Of a stretch of 64,000 nt of DNA, positions 22,392 through 34,691 are shown piece by piece. Positions within the stretch are counted from its first letter, which is position 1; each line of letters opens with the position of its first letter. The stretch is taken from the NCBI GenBank assembly GCA_963920665.1, contig OY987264.1, positions 20,874,906-20,938,905 of the forward strand, given 5' to 3'. The position numbers and the translations under genes are program-made. Below the pieces are notes generated by a model that saw only the letters and a program-made list of their open reading frames with translations, did not search any database and was not told the DNA's origin. The DNA is from Straminergon stramineum. Its lineage: Eukaryota > Streptophyta > Bryopsida > Hypnales > Calliergonaceae.

Positions 22392-25263
22392 TCATTGCTT
22401 CTGCTTCTGCTTCTGCTGCTGCTGCTGCTGACACGGCACCACCATCCTCCAACTTGAAATGTCGGTACTGAACTCCGCCGCGATGTCCACCGCTATGCGC
22501 CTCGCATCGTTTGCGGCTCCCAGGATTCCTCGTCTGCCTAAGCCGGCCACGTACAGCCCTGAGCCTCCTTTCCACCCATGAGGGAACGGCAGCAGTGGTA
22601 AGCCTTCTTCTGAAAAGAATTGGCTATCATCCTGCAAAACCAAAGAAAATTTGCGCAAGTGGGTTAAATTTCTTTTTGCTACATTGATGAAATTTCAAAC
22701 ATTTCCGAAAAAGAACCTAAGAAAGAAAGAAAATAACGTAGAAGCACTTGAAGAGGGTGCCAGCAACCAAAGATTCAAGTGGGTCTTTCCACTTGCTGAG
22801 AATTCACTGGCGGTGCTATTCAGAAAGTACAATTTCAAAAAAAAAAGGGAAGGAAGGAAAATACAAGTGATATTGAGCATCAAATATCAACCAGCATAGA
22901 TTCAAATGGATCTCAAGTCCACTTGCTGCGAATTCACTGGAGGTTCATACTGCAGTGCAAAATAATGCACTGGAGGGGAGTTTATAGGGAGCTGCAGTGG
23001 AAAAAGTCATTCATTCATTGGAGGTTCATACATTGAGAAAAATTATTCATGGTGCAGAGGGAATCATGCACTGTACCTGGAGCCATTTGGGTACGTTGCT
23101 CTTGTACCCTGTGGCCAAGATTACTGCATCGAAATCCTCGCATCGTCCATCTTCAAATTGGGCCCCAGTGGCTGTCAGGCACTCCACACCCGGCCTAACC
23201 TGAGCCATTCAAATGTCGAAAGAAAGGCAATGTCAGGAAAAAGCAATACGCTCAACAAAGAAAGAAAGCTGCAATTTGTATGATTCAGACACCACTTGTA
23301 TCATGAAAAACAGAAGAAAAAATCTGAAGTGTAATGAGGATAAAGGAATCGTGTCTTGTGGTTGTAGTGTACCTTGACTTGGCCACTCTTGATCACGGCC
23401 AAAGTGCCGACGTCTAAGATGGGCGTCTTGCCATTCTTCTCCTTGAGCAGCATGGGTCCTTCCTTTGGACGCGGGATGCCCACTCGGGCTGTATCCCCGA
23501 GTGTCAAATACGTGTAACTTACGAGTAATCTGTCTGTCAACCACAGGGGTAACGACTTCATCAACATCATCGCCACCAGAAATGTCGACTTGCCAAATAT
23601 CTCGCGTGGCAGTATATGTGTCTGCATCAAAAACCAACACCGAAAACGCTTAAGTTTTTAACAAACAATCCAAGCTTGCAAACGTACTCTGTTTTTCAGT
23701 AATCTAAGAGCCTCCAGCAGATTTCGTAAAAACTCCCACGAGCTCAGAACAGGATCGGATAAAAAACACCAAAATAAGGTTTAAAGTTTTACAAAGAAAA
23801 CAAGTATGCAAATGTGTTTAGAAATAAGTGTTTCACTAAAGTACTATAAGAGCCTCCAATATCTTTTAGAAACATTCTCACAAGCTCAAATCAAGATTGA
23901 AAAAGACACCAAAAAGGTGTACAAAACTTCCAAACTTGCAAACGTATTCATTCTCAGTACCATAAGAGCCCCCACCATTTGTCGTAAACATTCTAAGAAA
24001 AGGATGCAAAACAAACTCCAAAAAAGGTTAAGCTTCCCAAGTTTAAAAAACTCCAAGCTTGCAAATATCTTCAGAAAAAACTTTTCTCAGTACAAAATAC
24101 TAGAAGAGCCTCCACCATCTTTCCTAAACATTCTCAAAACAGGATACAAAACAAAACTCCAAAAAAGGTTAAGCTTTAATAATCTTCAAAAACTTGAAGC
24201 TTGCAAATGTGTTCAGAAGAAAATGTTCAGTCCCGTACTATCCGAGCCTCTCAACATCTTTCATAAGCACCCTTACACCAAGACGACAAAAGAAACACCA
24301 AAAAAGTGTACAAAATATCCCAAACTTGCAAATGTATTCAGATAGAATGTTGTTAGTCTTACTAATAACAACCTTCAGCATTAACATTCTCTAAAAAGTC
24401 TACAAAATAAACTCCAAAAAAAGTTCCAAACTTGAAATTCCAGAAACTCTAAGCTTCCAAACATGTTCACTCCAAAAAACCCTCTTCCACGAGCATCATT
24501 CCAACCCCAACCTCACAACAATGCCGAAAACAAACCAGAGAACTCCACCAACAAAAAAAGATAACCAAATTGCACTCACCGGATTGCGCACCACGATGGC
24601 CGTCTCTGCCCCAAAATTCGCCAAATCCAGTGCAATTTCCATCCCGGTATTCCCACAGCCCACCACCAACACCTTCTTCCCTTCGTACTCCCCTCCATTC
24701 CGATACCCACACGAATGAAAAACTTTTCCCCCTTGGGACACAAACTCCTTCACTCCTTTGTAAACAGGCATCACAGGTTGGGCATTCTCGCCAGACGCCA
24801 CCACCATCCACCTCGCCCGAAACTCCTTGAGGGATCCATTCTCGCACGTCACATGCACATGCCAGAGCTGTGTCCTGGGTTCCCAAAAGGCCAGACTGAC
24901 GCCGTGGTTGAAGAGCGGTTGGATGTGGAAGTGGGCAGTGTAAGCTTCCAAGTAGGAGATGAACTGGTGGCGAGACGGGTAAGTGGGGAAGGAAGCGGGG
25001 AAAGGGAAGAGAGGCAGCTCACAGAACTGTTTGGGGAGGTGCAGGTGGAGGCGGTCGTAAGTCTTGTGTTGCCAGAGAGAGGCGATGCAGGAAGATTGTT
25101 CTAAAATGAGGCTTGGGATGTTTTGTTGGTGGAGGCAAGCAGCGGTGGCGAGACCAGAAGGGCCGGCGCCGACTACAATGGCGCCGTGGAAGTATGAAGC
25201 GGGAGGTTGAGTCTTTTGAGGCCACATGGGGATGCAGTCGCTCTGGATGGCGTGGGGAGGCAT
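22392..25263 (-). CDS. YUC: YUCCA-type flavin-containing monooxygenase (auxin biosynthesis)
   Basis: Exons 25263-24580, 23621-23373, 23199-23077 and 22631-22392 have GT-AG introns, all in phase 0, and give 431 residues plus TGA. YUCCA enzymes use FAD and NADPH to convert indole-3-pyruvate to indole-3-acetic acid. Visible motifs are the FAD site GAGPSG at 32-37, the NADPH site GCGNTG at 202-207, and ATGY at 340-343. Exon 2 opens with HILPREIFGKSTF, and exon 4 contains GLYVAGLGRRGILGAANDA, both diagnostic of YUCCA. Length fits the family (about 380-440). I chose ATG 25263, 31 residues before the FAD motif; an in-frame ATG at 25449 would add 62 residues without family similarity. The C-terminus runs into a Gln/Lys tract (QQQQQQKQKQKQ) made by CAG/AAG repeats, which is unusual. 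The gene looks intact. Assignment to a numbered YUCCA subgroup is not possible here. Confidence 0.93.
22400..22435 (-). repeat. Trinucleotide repeat coding a Gln/Lys tail of YUCCA
   Basis: Runs of CAG and AAG/CAG codons just before the stop encode six Gln followed by alternating Lys-Gln. It is a length-variable microsatellite inside the reading frame. Confidence 0.85.
23655..24480. repeat. Tandem minisatellite filling YUCCA intron 1
   Basis: About seven imperfect units of roughly 120-140 bp. Each holds AAGCTTGCAAA.GT.TTCAG, then AAGAGCCTCCA.CAT.TTTC, then AAACATTCTCA, then CAAAACAAACTCCAAAAAA. Unit starts fall near 23671, 23803, 23931, 24055, 24196, 24321 and 24440. The units are diverged, so the array is old. 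It makes up most of the 958-bp first intron. Long open frames across it are a by-product of the repeat. Confidence 0.85.
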
Positions 25264-25600
25264 CTTGTGGGATCGATGGATTGATTGATGACTGATCACA
25301 AGCTTCTGATCGCAAGAAATAGCCAAATGGGACGTTGACAGACAAACGATGATGGAGTTGCGGTGAAATTCAAAGCTCGGGAGCTTTGGAGAAGTTGCAC
25401 CTGTGGTAGTGCATGAGTCTTCTTCGGAATTTGAGCAACGGTTGTGCACGAGAATTCACAGGCATGGTGAGGCCAGGATTCGGGGGTGGAGTGCTCTTCC
25501 TGTACGTACTCTAGCTGATATATCACGGTCTCTTTGCGTTCTACCTACTTGAAGAAAAATTGCGCATAATCTGTGCGTTTGGACGCAGTCCGAGCTAGCT
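25264..25600. promoter_or_regulatory. YUC: Upstream region of the YUCCA gene
   Basis: Immediate 5' flank of the minus-strand YUCCA gene, expected to hold its 5' UTR and promoter. The frame upstream of the chosen ATG stays open to an ATG at 25449, so translation from further upstream cannot be excluded. No specific box is assigned. Confidence 0.45.
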
Positions 25601-25604
25601 GAAA

Positions 25605-25965
25605 TTGAAGGACTGGTTCAAACTCAGTCGTCGGGAGGCGGTGAATGTGACTACAAGGAGCTAAAATTGTGTAACAAGAGCTATGAGACTGATATTCAAG
25701 GGTAAACTGCGATGACCTTGCCTCCGTAATACTATACGTCCTTGGAAAAATAAACTAAGAGAAAAAAACTGAAACGAACGACGATGATGGACCTTGCCTC
25801 GGTAGTAAGTCCTCGGAAAAACAAGAGCTGGAAAAACTGAAGCGAAAAACACAGAAAGGCACCCAATTGTAGGACTGTTTCGATCTCAGTCGGGAGACGA
25901 GGCGAGTGACTCCGAGGAGCTAAAATTGCGCCACAAGAGCTACAAGACTGACATTCAAGGAAACC
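25605..25965 (+). repeat. Imperfect direct duplication upstream of YUCCA
   Basis: A block at about 25609-25700 (GGACTGGTTCAAACTCAGTC, GGAGCTAAAATTG, ACAAGAGCTA, GACTGATATTCAAGG) recurs at about 25870-25960 with moderate divergence. A smaller GACCTTGCCTC..TA motif also recurs at 25715 and 25792. The period is about 260 bp. Confidence 0.7.
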
Positions 25966-25999
25966 GACGATGATCTCCCCTCTACTCGATGGAGTCCTT

Positions 26000-26930
26000 C
26001 AAAAACCAAGAGCTACCTAGTCCAACTGAAACTAACACTAAAGTTAACGGGGAACCCAAACAACAGCGTCGTGAGCTAGTTCATTCACGTACTACACTCA
26101 CACCTTGAAAGATTTCAAACACTCCAGCCAAGGATTGCACCGATGAAGCTATCGAAATCCTTTTCCACCTGAATACTCCTCCTCAACGATTCCTCCGCAA
26201 CTCAGAAGTCAGAACCCATCCATACATCTATATCGCTGCCCCAAAACTCGGACAAACACGACGTACTTCCTGCGAAGTTGAAATTGATAAAAAGAGGAAA
26301 GATGACGAAGAGTCCTAACGTACTACACGTACTGCGAGTACTCAGCTTCGATTGTGGTTTGCCAATAAAGCTCTAACGTTGGGATCCTGGCTACTTTGTT
26401 CATGCAGGCGCGCAGCACACAGAGGAGATGACGAAGATGAAGAGAGGTAGGAATGGGCTGCGAACAGTAGTAGCTGGTTGAAGAGCACTTCAGGTAGTGT
26501 AAGTTTATATTTATAAGTGGAAACCTTTTCAAAGCTTTTTATATTCTCAGCAAGACTGCCGCTCTTAACCAGCGCCGCCAGGCGAGGGAATTCAATATGA
26601 TTTCCAAGAGGGGATTTCGGCTCCGGGATGTACCCGAACATTGCTGCTGGGGCTTTTCAGTTGGATACGAGGGGGGTGGGATTACGAGGTAACCACGCCT
26701 GGAAGTGTCTGAAGCAGCATCTAAGCTAAGCATGGTGGTTTTTGTAGGAGGAATGCAGCTCCGGATGCGCAATGCAATAGGTGTCCACATTTGGGGCAGT
26801 TGAGTAGGAGTAGGACTTGGAATTCCTGGGCCAATCACAATGGGGAAAGCAATTTTTGGTGCAAATTGCAAGGAAGTGCAATGCTAAATGTGTCTATGTA
26901 TTGAACATCGAGAAGGTCTTGAAATTCTAA
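26000..26930. other. Less AT-rich unassigned region with a weak minus-strand frame
   Basis: A minus-strand frame at 26342-26641 begins MFGYIPEPKSPLGNHIEF and runs 99 codons. The start has a faint likeness to N-termini of aldo-keto-reductase-type proteins, but nothing downstream supports this, so I do not call a gene. The stretch 26810-26840 (GGAATTCCTGGGCCAATCAC) recurs at about 26915 and 46757 and is repeat DNA. Confidence 0.25.
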
Positions 26931-26934
26931 AGCC

Positions 26935-27270
26935 AATCACAATCCATGTACACCTACATGCACCTCTTGAGGGTGCACTTGTAGATGACAAACTTGATCA
27001 CAATTGATGGACACCTTCCAAGTGCACACCTCCTAAGGATCCACTTGTAGAAGACAAACTCATTCACAACCCATTTATGCCTACACGCACCTATCAAGTG
27101 CACACACCTCCCAAGTGCACACCTCCTAAGGATCCACTTGTAGAAAATAAACTCATTCACAACCCATTTATGCCTAAACGCACCTATCAAGTGCACACCT
27201 CCTAAGGATGCACTTGTAGAAGACCAAGTAGAAGACAAACTCAATTACAACCCATGGACACCTACCCACC
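26935..27270. repeat. Minisatellite, degenerate units of about 60-100 bp
   Basis: Repeated blocks: CACCTCCTAAGGATCCACTT, GTAGAAGACAAACTCATTCA, CAACCCATTTATGCCTA and CACCTATCAAGTGCACAC. There are about four units, starting near 26964, 27022, 27119 and 27197. A related single unit is at 46740-46860. Open frames across this array reflect its periodicity. Confidence 0.8.
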
Positions 27271-27375
27271 CACCCCACCCCCTAGAAGACATCTTCAATC
27301 ACAAGCCTTGCTCACCTACATGCTTCTCCCAAGTATGCATGTGCATGTAGAAGATAACATGTTTTCTAGTAAACT

Positions 27376-27425
27376 CTGAGGTAGGGATTCCCCAAAGCAC
27401 TACTTTTTTGTCATCTTGTAGTTTC

Positions 27426-27472
<47 letters not shown>

Positions 27473-27570
27473 CAATTGAAAGAAGATTTCAACATAACAC
27501 CAAAAAATGTTTCATTTGCATATTCTAAATGTACAAAAGTTATAAAGGGTCAAAGTTTTTTTAGATGTTC
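27376..27570 (+). mobile_element. MITE-like fragment of the GGTGGGCACCCCCAAA family with an internal (TA)n
   Basis: GGTAGGGATTCCCCAAAGCAC at the left, then AGATTTCAACATAACACCAA, then AAAAGTTATAAAGGGTCAAA. A perfect (TA)n run at 27428-27470 interrupts it. The right terminus is not visible. Confidence 0.55.
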
Positions 27571-30390
27571 TAAAATGCCAATGATGAGGTGATTGGATTA
27601 AAGAGGTATGAGTGTACACTCTAAAACCATTAATATGATTGCTTGAAAGAAAGTCATATTAGAGGTCAAATAGTCAAATTACAAGAATCTCCAAGTGTAT
27701 TGAATTGTCTTACTCTAGTTATTGGATCTTATTTACAATTGGAAGCAAATCCTAGCATGTCTAGCATGTACATTTTAGACATTGAACAAAAAAGACTCCA
27801 TATTTATTATTAGGTGTATTGAAGTTGATGTTGAGTTTTCAAGTTTAAAATGTCTAATTTTTAGAGAAGAACTTGTTGGCACTAATACAAAGGTGGTCTT
27901 AGAGCATCAAGCCGTGCTATGTTGGTCATACTTGGTATCCCAAGCCCACCTTTGAAGGGTCAAATCTGCAATGGATTTACGATTAGGTGCAGTTATTACT
28001 GTAATGTACTTCCTCTTTGTTAGGGGTATAAAAGTATGAGCTTGAAAAGAGAAGCAACTTCATTTCAATAAGCTAGGTGTATACACCCACAACCAACGCT
28101 ATCCCAATTGCAACTCCTACATTTGAATCCCAAAAGAATCATTTTTTCCTAAGTATTGATTAGACAAGATGTACACAATCTGAAAATGAAAATCTATGAG
28201 AGTCTAGTGTTCACTTGGATTTTTTATTTATTTTTAAACAAATGAAACGAATTCCATTGCAGAGGGATAAAATATAGGCCCATCAGCCACAAGTGGCCTG
28301 AATCACTTGGGTTTTAGAAAACGCAAAGATCAGAGTTTGAAAATTCATAACTTGTTCGTACAATGTTCAAACAATGCACACTAAAGTACATTGGAATCTT
28401 CTTTGAACTCCCAATAAGATCCAATAAAAATACATTTTATAATAGTAACTTTGCTGAGTTGTAATTAGGGTCAATTGCAGGTGCGCATATCTTACTTAAC
28501 CTCTTTCTATGTAAATTCAAGACCAGATTCCAGCTCAGGGCAAATTCAAAAAATCATTTTGCTAATTGTCTCTCTCTCTCTTCCTTTCGAAAAAATCAAA
28601 ATCAAAATCATTTTGCAAGCTTTAACTCCACTAAGTATCATGTTGATCATTTAAGCGTTTTGATGAGTAGTTACATTAAATTCTAACTGCACTGATATGT
28701 TAGGATCCCTGAAAATTTAGATCAGCATGACTCGGGGAAGAATCAGTTAATGACTTTAGCCTCTTTGATGAGCCTTTTGACTGCTGATTTTATTTTTCAG
28801 TTTCAGTTCAGAGTTTAGACAAATATTTGTCATGTTTGCACATGTAAATATTTAATAACCATTTGTTTATTCTCAGAAAATCGGTTTTCACCATGGAAAT
28901 TAAAGGTCTGACTTCATGGAATTGAATTATAAAAAATAAAAAATAAGACTACACAAAAGAAAAAAAAAGAGTATGCTCATATGAAGCAGACACCGTTTTC
29001 AGGTTCAAATGGCATCATGACACTGACTGAGCTTATATCATTTAGAGAAACTTAGCTACTATTCACTTGGCATTTATATGACCAAGATTGTACCAAATTT
29101 GTATCTGAAATTGTTGAAGTGACAAAAATGGTTTGACTTGCTTTATCTCCTGAGACTATTGCTAGCTTTTTTTTGCAAGAGATTATTGTATACCAGGTGG
29201 TTATGAAAAATTGACATGAAAAAATCTATTCAAGGGTGAGAACATCTGATAATGAATGTAGTTACATTGAGGAAATAATCAACACTTTTTTTTGGGTTGA
29301 TGAGAGACAAATCTATTATATTAAATACACATTGTCACGGGATTTGTCATGATCCAATGTCACAAATATGGTCAAGTTTTCATCCAAAATGTTTCATCTT
29401 GTCATCTTGAATGTTTTTCATCTATTTTTGTAAGACTTTGATTGGCTATCCAATTCATATTCTCCCAAGTTCAATGTTCCATTGCCACCGGTCTATGATA
29501 GTGTCTTCTATATACATAGCGTTGATTCTCAATGAATAGATTCTTGATTGATGTTGTCTCTAAAGGGGGTGGGGTTCTATCCTTCAACAGAGTATGAGGT
29601 CTTGATAGAATAATCCAAAATTAGATTTGAGAATCTTTCTTTTGTCATGAAGCATCTACAAATGATCAATCAATGATGAGCTTCTACATTTACAAGGGCA
29701 ACTGGTATCCTCAAAGCAATTACACACTAGTTCTAACAAACTTTCCAATGCAAAATCTAAACTTTCAAACTGTAATTTGAAACACAAAACTTTGTTTGAT
29801 GGATGCATGTTTGAGAGAGAGAGAGAGATCTTAATGATATCAGTAATTGAATTTGTAGTTGAATATTGGATATGCTATCTTCAAAATTCCATGAAATCCA
29901 AGTCTGTAAAGTTTATTTTGACATCTAAGGGTTAATACCACATACATATTGGTTTACTTATTTAAATAAATTTTATGATATGAAGATCCAAAGTTTGAAA
30001 AAATAGATGGCACAAATTAAGCTATTGTTGCCATGATAATAACACAAGTGTTTTAGCCTTGACTAGTATTGGGGTGGAATTTCATTAAAGATTTGAATAC
30101 ACTTATTTAAGGACTTTGAAAATTCACAACTTATTCATACAAAGTCCAAAAAACACATTTTACAAAAATCTAAGATCCCCCTTCCATTACAAAACCTTCT
30201 ACAATTCAATACTAAGACCTAACAAAAGCTTCTACAATCCAACACTAACAACCATGCTCAAAAACTCACTTTATTTTATTGCAATATTGCCATTTTTTTT
30301 CACACTTGAAATACAAATTCTCTTCTACCTGAAACCTTCATCATCACTTTGTGTACATCTCCAAAATTAATATGTATGTTTGATGAAGAA
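27571..30390. other. AT-rich intergenic DNA, repeat remnants
   Basis: No gene. The stretch 28222-28300 resembles the antisense tail fragments at 33790-33870 and 53265-53400 (separate entry). Segments at 28340-28440, 30110-30240 and 32840-32960 share a TTCATAACTT...CAAT.TTCAAA.AATGC pattern and may be further decayed repeats. Confidence 0.35.
28222..28300 (-). repeat. LINE-tail-like antisense fragment
   Basis: T-rich start, then AACAAATGAAACGAATTCCA, TTGCAGAGGGATAAAATA and a CA-rich stretch. The same layout (T tract, GAAACA.ATGGA.AATTCCATTG, then a moderately GC-rich end) occurs at 33788-33875, 40178-40215 and 53262-53400. It resembles the reverse complement of poly-A tails of plant LINEs. 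Identification is tentative. Confidence 0.35.
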
Positions 30391-30394
30391 ACAA

Positions 30395-30605
30395 TTCTAA
30401 AATATCTACCAAAAAAATGATGACCTTTCATAACTTTTGTTTACAATATCCAAATCGTGCGTTCTTTAGTGCATTACACCCTCCTTTTCACAATTTCACT
30501 TCCCAACAAGGAAATATGAAAATTTGACCAATCTTATATAATACTACAAGCAACAATAACATACAAAAGAGTGGCGGTGTGTGGGGGTTACCCACCTTAC
30601 CTTCT
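30395..30605 (-). mobile_element. MITE-like element, reverse copy of the GGTGGGCACCCCCAAA family
   Basis: Contains the family signature in reverse: CATAACTTTTGTTTACAATA, GTGCGTTCTTTAGTGCATTA, GGAAATATGAAAATTTGACC, ending in GGGGGTTACCCACCTTAC. Confidence 0.6.
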
Positions 30606-31716
30606 CCTCCAATTATCAATATGATCCTGTGTAGATCTTCTATAACCATGATAACCCCATTATGGATTCATTAAAATCACTCAAAATTCCATTCATTTGT
30701 TTCATAAATTAAAATTTTTTTAATCCAAGGCAGACTCAGGAGCTATGACTTGAAACTCATCCTTCACCAGAGAGTAGTTAGTCCATCGCCTCATCATAAT
30801 TAATAAATGTGTTGAATGATTCAGACCATGTGTTATTGATTACATGATTAACCCATGATTACCCCATGATTACCTCTTAACCCTTGAAGGACAGGCCCAT
30901 GAATTGACATCTGATTTCAAGCCTCATTGTTCATCATTTTGTTTGCTGCCATTTTGCAACTAGACATGAATGAAATTATATATGTATTTTATGTCTAATA
31001 GATTTCATTAAAAAAATTGAATTTTTTGAATTTTAAGAGAAAAAAGAACAAAATTCATATCAAACACAAAATATACTAAAATAACCTGATATTTTCACCA
31101 TAGATGCATGCCATAGTCTATAGCATCGTAGTATAAATTAAATTTAGTATATCACTTTAAAATTAGATGAATTCTACAAAATATGGTTGTAGATCCAAAG
31201 TTCATATTGTTATAAAATTTGAAAATTATAAATTTTTCAGAAAAAAAGTAATTGGAGTAGAAACTACACTTGATAAGCTTCACTTCATTAGGTAGACTCA
31301 AATTCAAAAAAATATTATTTTTATGGCTAGATTCACATGAAGAAAAAATAGCAAGAAATGACCAAATACATTACTAGGATGAGCCATGAATTAAGCATCT
31401 TCTTCTTTAGAAACATGAAGAATACTAGAATGAGGGAATTTACAATAAAATTCACAAAAATGTACTCAAATACCTTCAAAAAAAATTCCATCCATCCTTT
31501 CAACTCAAGAACTTAGAGAAGAACCTAGTATAAAATGAAATTTTGTATGAAATATCACCCCCCTAGGAGAGTTTGGTAGGATGAGGATTGTTGATCTTAA
31601 GTTGGAGGTAGAATAAATTATGTCTTGACAAAAAACCAAACACACACAAAAAAATTACCAAAAAAAATTGTACAAAAAAAAATAATCTTCATCTACACAT
31701 GAGTTGCTTTAAAACA

Positions 31717-32525
31717 TTAACCCCTAAAGGACCTAATACTAGTGTGATATAGAAATTTTGGGCACTTCACTCAGAATGGAACTTTCATTTTTTCCTTCAA
31801 AATTTTCACATGAACCTGGGCAATTCAAAAAAACTACTTTTTTAAGAGATAAAATTTCGAAATTGGTTTTCTAGATTTATATGTGTATGGAAAGCTTTGA
31901 ATCCTTCTATTTTGATTAATGAGATGAAAATTGTGATGAATTTTTGTTTGCGGGCAGTTAGGGAATCTCTACTTTAAAATAAACTTTGAAGTCTTCTATT
32001 TAGTTGAATTTTGAATATTTTTTGATAAAAATAAAACCATAAGATGTAGATTGTTTATTATAAATTATAACCATTGGGATTGACATTTTTCACTTTCATA
32101 ACTAAATTCTTAACAATTTAATATTTTTAAGTATTCTCTATTTCTTTTTACCTACTATTTTTTCAAATATAAATATGATTTTTTTTTAAATTACATGTAT
32201 TCTTAACTTATTTCTTGAACATATTATAAAGAGTAGCAAGTTGTAGGATCTACACATTTTGGGGCAAAGTGTTTGAAAGATGAAACCCAACCTTTTCAAA
32301 AGAGTTAAAAATATATATTTCTGAAATACAAGCATCACGATCTTGCAATTCGTAAGGTTTCTTATTCTGAGATTTTAGGAGGATGTACTTTTAACAAGTT
32401 TAATAAAGGATTCTATGGTTGGATTTGTTAATGAATAGATCTAGATGAAGATTTTAGCCATGCTTGAGTATGAGTACTTTGAAGTAGTTTAGGCCTATAA
32501 ACACTGAATTCCTTTTAGGGGATAA
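31717..32525 (-). mobile_element. TTAA-type element (about 809 bp), right TTAA mutated
   Basis: Left end TTAACCCCTAAAGGACCTAA; right end complement TTATCCCCTAAAAGGAATTC, so the right TTAA has one change. The interior in reverse parallels the element at 35271-36216 (a TCATCTCAT.AA block, AAGCTTTCCAT, AGAAAACC.ATTTC). No open frame of note. Confidence 0.65.
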
Positions 32526-33137
32526 ATTACTATCTAAGTACCTTGATGTGATGTGAAATGGAAGTTTAGGCACTTGACAAATACACATACCATTCATTTA
32601 TTCATTCACTCTAGCTAGTCTAATGATCAAGTGGCAAAATATTAGCTTAATATATATGAGCTCAATATTATCATTTTCAGCTTAGTATAAATTAGTAAAG
32701 TTTGTGTGTGTACTAAGGTAACCACACCTAATTTCGACCACTTTCTAAAACTATAAACTTTAGATTCTTGCCTAAAATGTACTCCCATTATTTATGAGAG
32801 TCTATGGTCGGTTTTGAAAACACCTATCTTCAACACTGTAAAAAGACATAGTTTATTTATATAATGTCCATAAAATGCTTTCTAAGAGAATCTAGAATTT
32901 ACTTTTGACTACCAACAAGCTTCCACAAAAAAACTCAATATAATAATGGGAACGATGCTGAATTTCATATTTTTTCAATTTTAGGTGTAGTTACTTTACA
33001 CCGATTGGTTTTCTCTTCTACAAGGTAGCACTCATCAACACCAATTATTGCTACAATTGATTCTTTATATTTTTCCACATTAGTCTAACAAATTCATTAA
33101 AAGATGGAGTGGTATATTATTTTTAAATAAAATCTCT

Positions 33138-33200
33138 TCATCTTCTTCTTCTGGAAATACGGAGTTTATTCCAAGAAATAGACCAAGAACAAATGGCAAA
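33138..33200. repeat. Possible LINE-tail-like fragment
   Basis: CTTCTTCTGGAAATACGGAGTTTATTCCAAG is laid out like other antisense tail fragments in the window. Weak. Confidence 0.25.
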
Positions 33201-33787
33201 AAGCCAAGGACAAACCTACATGCAAATTGAAAATGAAAAACTATACACGAGCCTAGAATTCAAACCCTACTTTACATAAATGACCCACAAGTGGGCTTTT
33301 TTGAGTTTCTTGTGATGACTTTGTCATGCTGAGAACCAAGGAATGGGAAACATGACCACATGTTATCAAACTTCTTAAGGAATTTGTATAGTTTTTTATT
33401 GGATGTTTGTTGTAGGGTAAGGTGGTTTGGAGCAAAGCCATCTTGCCATGATCCAAAGTTGCTTCCAAGATCAGATGTTCAAGCTTAGCTTCGGGCCACT
33501 CATCTTGATTACAAATCCACTCATTTCAATTGAAGATGATCCAAAACTACCAAGTGATGGTGGTGAGGTACCCAAACCAAATGGCATGGTTACAAGAAAC
33601 ACACTGGTAGGGCTTTTTCTTCCCAAAGTGAGGGCTGAACCTAAACCCTAAAACCTAACCTTAAAAATACAAAACAACCCAAAACCCCAAACAAAACAAA
33701 AACCAAGGATTTCTCCGCAGTCAACGCAACCAAGCAACGCAAATACAATTGATTTTAAAATAAAACAAAATTGATTATTATTGTAGC

Positions 33788-33875
33788 CACTTTTTTTTTT
33801 CTTTCTTGAAACATGGACAATTTCCATTGATAAAGGAAACAGTACAGTGGACCAGAGAGCAAGCCCTCGGCGGAA
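33788..33875 (-). repeat. LINE-tail-like antisense fragment
   Basis: T tract followed by GAAACATGGACAATTTCCAT, GATAAAGGAAACAGTACAGT and GAGAGCAAGCCCTCGGCGGA. The 40178-40215 fragment shares the ACA.TGGACAATTTCCA core. Tentative. Confidence 0.4.
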
Positions 33876-34691
33876 ACATATTTTTCTTTTTCTTTTTGGT
33901 ATAAGGAGTAACATTGTAGCCACTTTTATTATCGCTGATCATTATAATAAGTCCCGCATGATAAAATGTTTGACGGCGCAGAAATATAAATAAAGGGGTT
34001 CAGTTGGTGGTTTGTTCTTTTTGCACTTTAGAATATGGCTTACCCTCTATTAAGTAATGAATTAATTATTTAATTTGTCAATCCCATTTTTCCTATTGAA
34101 TGAGGGGGGGAGAGAGATTAGTTAATTTAGTTAGGCTGGGAACCAATCAGATTTCCATTAGAAACGACTGATGGTCCTTGAACCCACTCACTTTTTTACT
34201 TTCTAGGGGAGTGGGGAGGATCTTCAAATAGAATGTCCCGGTGGGGGCTCCTTTAAGTTAACTAATTATCACCTTGACTTAACTTTATTATTAAAGTCTT
34301 CCACTTCATAATTATTATTAGGGCACTTTTTTCTTTCGTGCTACATATGATTACATTACCATTCCTAACTAACTCAGTTAATGACGATAACATGCTGGTG
34401 GACGCTTTAATAGTTATCATTTCCACCTACTAAAAAACTCACAAATAAATAACAACTGCCAAAAATGTTTTAAAAATATTTTTAAAATGAAATGATGATG
34501 ATAATTAGTTAGTGTAGATGTTAATTAGAATTTTTTTATTAAGATGATGATTATATTACAGCTGTATTTGTGCTCACAAGTGGTCACGGTGTCTTATCTC
34601 TTCCCCCATGGCTCTCACTTTCTCCAGCTTTTGTTTTTGATTTTTTAAAAAATTCTACAGTTTTTTGATCCATAATTGGAGTTGAGGTAAG

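Noticed and set aside
23806..24345. A 179-codon open frame on the plus strand
   Set aside because: It lies in the tandem array of YUCCA intron 1; the protein merely repeats the unit and has no domain.
24570..25104. Several plus-strand frames opposite YUCCA exon 1
   Set aside because: Shadows of a GC-rich coding exon; the minus strand carries the FAD and NADPH motifs and correct splice sites.
26342..26641. Possible start of an aldo-keto-reductase-like protein on the minus strand
   Set aside because: Only the first dozen residues are suggestive; the rest matches nothing I know and no further exon was found.
26690..26760. 5S rRNA-like block (AAGCTAAGCATGGTGG)
   Set aside because: Only a few bases resemble the 5S internal region; the conserved boxes and ends are absent.
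26954..27244. A 96-codon minus-strand frame with internal repeats
   Set aside because: The protein repeat is the DNA minisatellite read through; there are no splice sites, domain or start context.
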